From: a bacterium
Lineage (GTDB): Bacteria; SZUA-79; Acidulodesulfobacterales; Acidulodesulfobacteraceae
Assembly (NCBI GenBank): GCA_021798015.1
Contig: JAJZYP010000003.1
Coordinates: forward strand, 1-49,559
DNA length: 49,559 bases
Direction: 5' to 3'
Shown: positions 48,038 through 49,559 of the stretch, one piece after another
Layout: the number at the start of each line of letters is the position of its first letter
Position numbering within the stretch: position 1 is the first letter of the stretch
Translations under genes and position numbers: made by a program
Notes under the pieces: generated by a model
Told to the model about the DNA's origin: nothing
What the model saw: only the letters and a program-made list of their open reading frames with translations
Databases searched by the model: none

Positions 48038-48531
48038 ACGGTTATATCGGTGTCGGAGAATTTGCTAAACCGCACGGAATAAACGGAGAGCTTTTATTTA
48101 TACCATATAACCCGGATACCGAAGCATTTTCGCCCGGCATACCTTTATTTATTCAAAGAGACAATGCTTACGAGCAGCTTAAGGTTGAAAAAATCAGACC
48201 CGTAAATAAGGGCTTTCTTATAAAACTTTACGGTTCGCATTCAATAGACGATGCTTTAAGTTTTAAAAAAAAGCGGGTTTTTATAAAAAAAACCGATATA
48301 ACCCTTGATAAGAATGAATATTTAATTTCCGACTTGATTAATTTAAACTGCTATAACAGTAAAAATGAAAATATCGGAACCGTTACGGAGGTTTATCAGG
48401 GCGACACCGACATAATAGAAATAAAATCCACCTGCGAAACATATCTAATTCCAATGACGGATGAAAATATTCTCAGGGTAGATTATAATAATAAGGTTGT
48501 CGTAAAAAACGAAGAAAATTATAAAATATAA
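48034..48531 (+). CDS. rimM: Ribosome maturation factor RimM
   Basis: IGVGEFAKPHGINGELLFIPYN; gene order rpsP-rimM-trmD. Confidence 0.93.
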   Translation: MNGYIGVGEFAKPHGINGELLFIPYNPDTEAFSPGIPLFIQRDNAYEQLKVEKIRPVNKGFLIKLYGSHSIDDALSFKKKRVFIKKTDITLDKNEYLISDLINLNCYNSKNENIGTVTEVYQGDTDIIEIKSTCETYLIPMTDENILRVDYNNKVVVKNEENYKI

Positions 48532-48536
48532 GTAAA

Positions 48537-49313
48537 ATGAATAAAAAACTCAATGTTCAAACATGCCGGACTAAAAGGGTAATCGATATAATCTCGATAA
48601 TGCCCGAGTACTTTACCTCATTTATTAATACCGGGTTGATTAGCAGGGCGATAAAAAACGGCGTTATGGAGATTAACATTATCAACCCGAGGGATTTTTC
48701 TAAAGATAAACATAAAAGGGTTGACGATAAAATTTATGGCGGGGGAGCGGGACAACTCTTAATGGCTTATCCTATTTTGGAAGCCTATGAATCTGCAAAA
48801 GCCGAATATGAATTAAAATATCCGATTGCCGGCGAAAATAATTTAATTACCGTTATAATGTCCGCATCGGGAAAACTCTTTAATTCAAAAGCCGCAAAGG
48901 AAATTTCAAGCTACAATCATATGATAGTGATATGCGGAAGGTACGAGGGAATAGATGCAAGGGTTGCGGAATTAACATCCGCATTGGAAATATCCATCGG
49001 CGATTTTGTATTATCGGGCGGAGAGATTGCATCCATTGTTTTAATTGAAGCTGTTTGCAGGTATTTTGAAAATTTTTTGGGAAATTTTGAATCTCTTACC
49101 GAAGAAAGCTTTTCGGAAGAATATAAGTCCGGACTTGAATATCCGCAATATACAAAACCCAGGGCTATAAACAATCTTGCCGTTCCTGAGGTTTTGCTCG
49201 GCGGAAACCATAAACTAATTAACGATTGGAGATTGGATAACGCGTTTAAAAAGACCATGGAAAACAGGCCTGATTTGGTTAACCGTAAGGCGGATAAAAA
49301 ATCGGTTGATTAG
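48537..49313 (+). CDS. trmD: tRNA (guanine-N1)-methyltransferase
   Basis: IDIISIMPEYFTSFINTGLISRAIKNG, DDKIYGGGAGQLLMAYPI, ICGRYEGIDARV, EISIGDFVLSGGEIAS. Confidence 0.96.
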   Translation: MNKKLNVQTCRTKRVIDIISIMPEYFTSFINTGLISRAIKNGVMEINIINPRDFSKDKHKRVDDKIYGGGAGQLLMAYPILEAYESAKAEYELKYPIAGENNLITVIMSASGKLFNSKAAKEISSYNHMIVICGRYEGIDARVAELTSALEISIGDFVLSGGEIASIVLIEAVCRYFENFLGNFESLTEESFSEEYKSGLEYPQYTKPRAINNLAVPEVLLGGNHKLINDWRLDNAFKKTMENRPDLVNRKADKKSVD

Positions 49314-49376
49314 TTATGGATATTATATTAAAATACTTACTTTTAAAATAAAATTAATAAAGATAAGGAGTCTTAA

Positions 49377-49559
49377 ATGAATATCGTTGAAAAGATTGAA
49401 AATTCGTCCATAAAAACCGGTACCCCCGTTTTCAAATCGGGCGATACGGTTAAGGTTTATCAAAAGATTAAAGAGGGGGATAAGGAAAGGGTCCAGGTTT
49501 TTGAAGGGGTCGTTATCGCAAGAAAAGGAAGCGGACTGCGTTCTTCGTTCACCGTCAGG
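49377..49559 (+). CDS. rplS: 50S ribosomal protein L19 (truncated by window end)
   Basis: MNIVEKIENSSIKTGTPVFKSGDTVKVYQKIKEGDKERVQVFEGVVIARKGSGLRSSFTVR read directly from the sequence. Confidence 0.95.
   Translation, partial: MNIVEKIENSSIKTGTPVFKSGDTVKVYQKIKEGDKERVQVFEGVVIARKGSGLRSSFTVR

Overview
AT-rich bacterial chromosomal window, deltaproteobacterial-like in gene content (exact taxon not determinable from the sequence alone). Positions ~1-5470 are an accessory region: a decayed IS3-family element, an HTH regulator it truncates, a structured intergenic region, a DUF5678/retropepsin gene pair, and an unusual tyrosine recombinase fused to a metallophosphoesterase, abutting the 3' end of a tRNA-His gene. 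The remainder is mostly core metabolism and information processing: LigD-type 3'-phosphoesterase; pentose-phosphate genes (tal, tkt, zwf, gnd); slipin/NfeD; Udg4; indolepyruvate oxidoreductase with MetF/MetV-like proteins; HtrA; GlcD/GlcF; rdgB-rph; nusB and rib genes; nrdR-glyA-rpiB; a fab/plsX/rpmF cluster; valS; dnaX-ybaB-recR; ffh-rpsP-rimM-trmD-rplS. The two strongest non-obvious observations are: (1) a TusA-family selenoprotein gene (27522-27779, minus) missed by the ORF track because an in-frame UGA occupies the catalytic Cys position, with a SECIS-like hairpin 17 nt downstream; and (2) the integrase-phosphoesterase fusion. Its domain junction falls on an A8 tract followed by TAATG, and the phosphoesterase is flanked by a second, out-of-frame copy of the integrase C-terminal tail (YSHPVPETLKKTVDE), suggesting a cargo gene inserted at the integrase 3' end. 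All reading was by eye; no homology search or folding was run.
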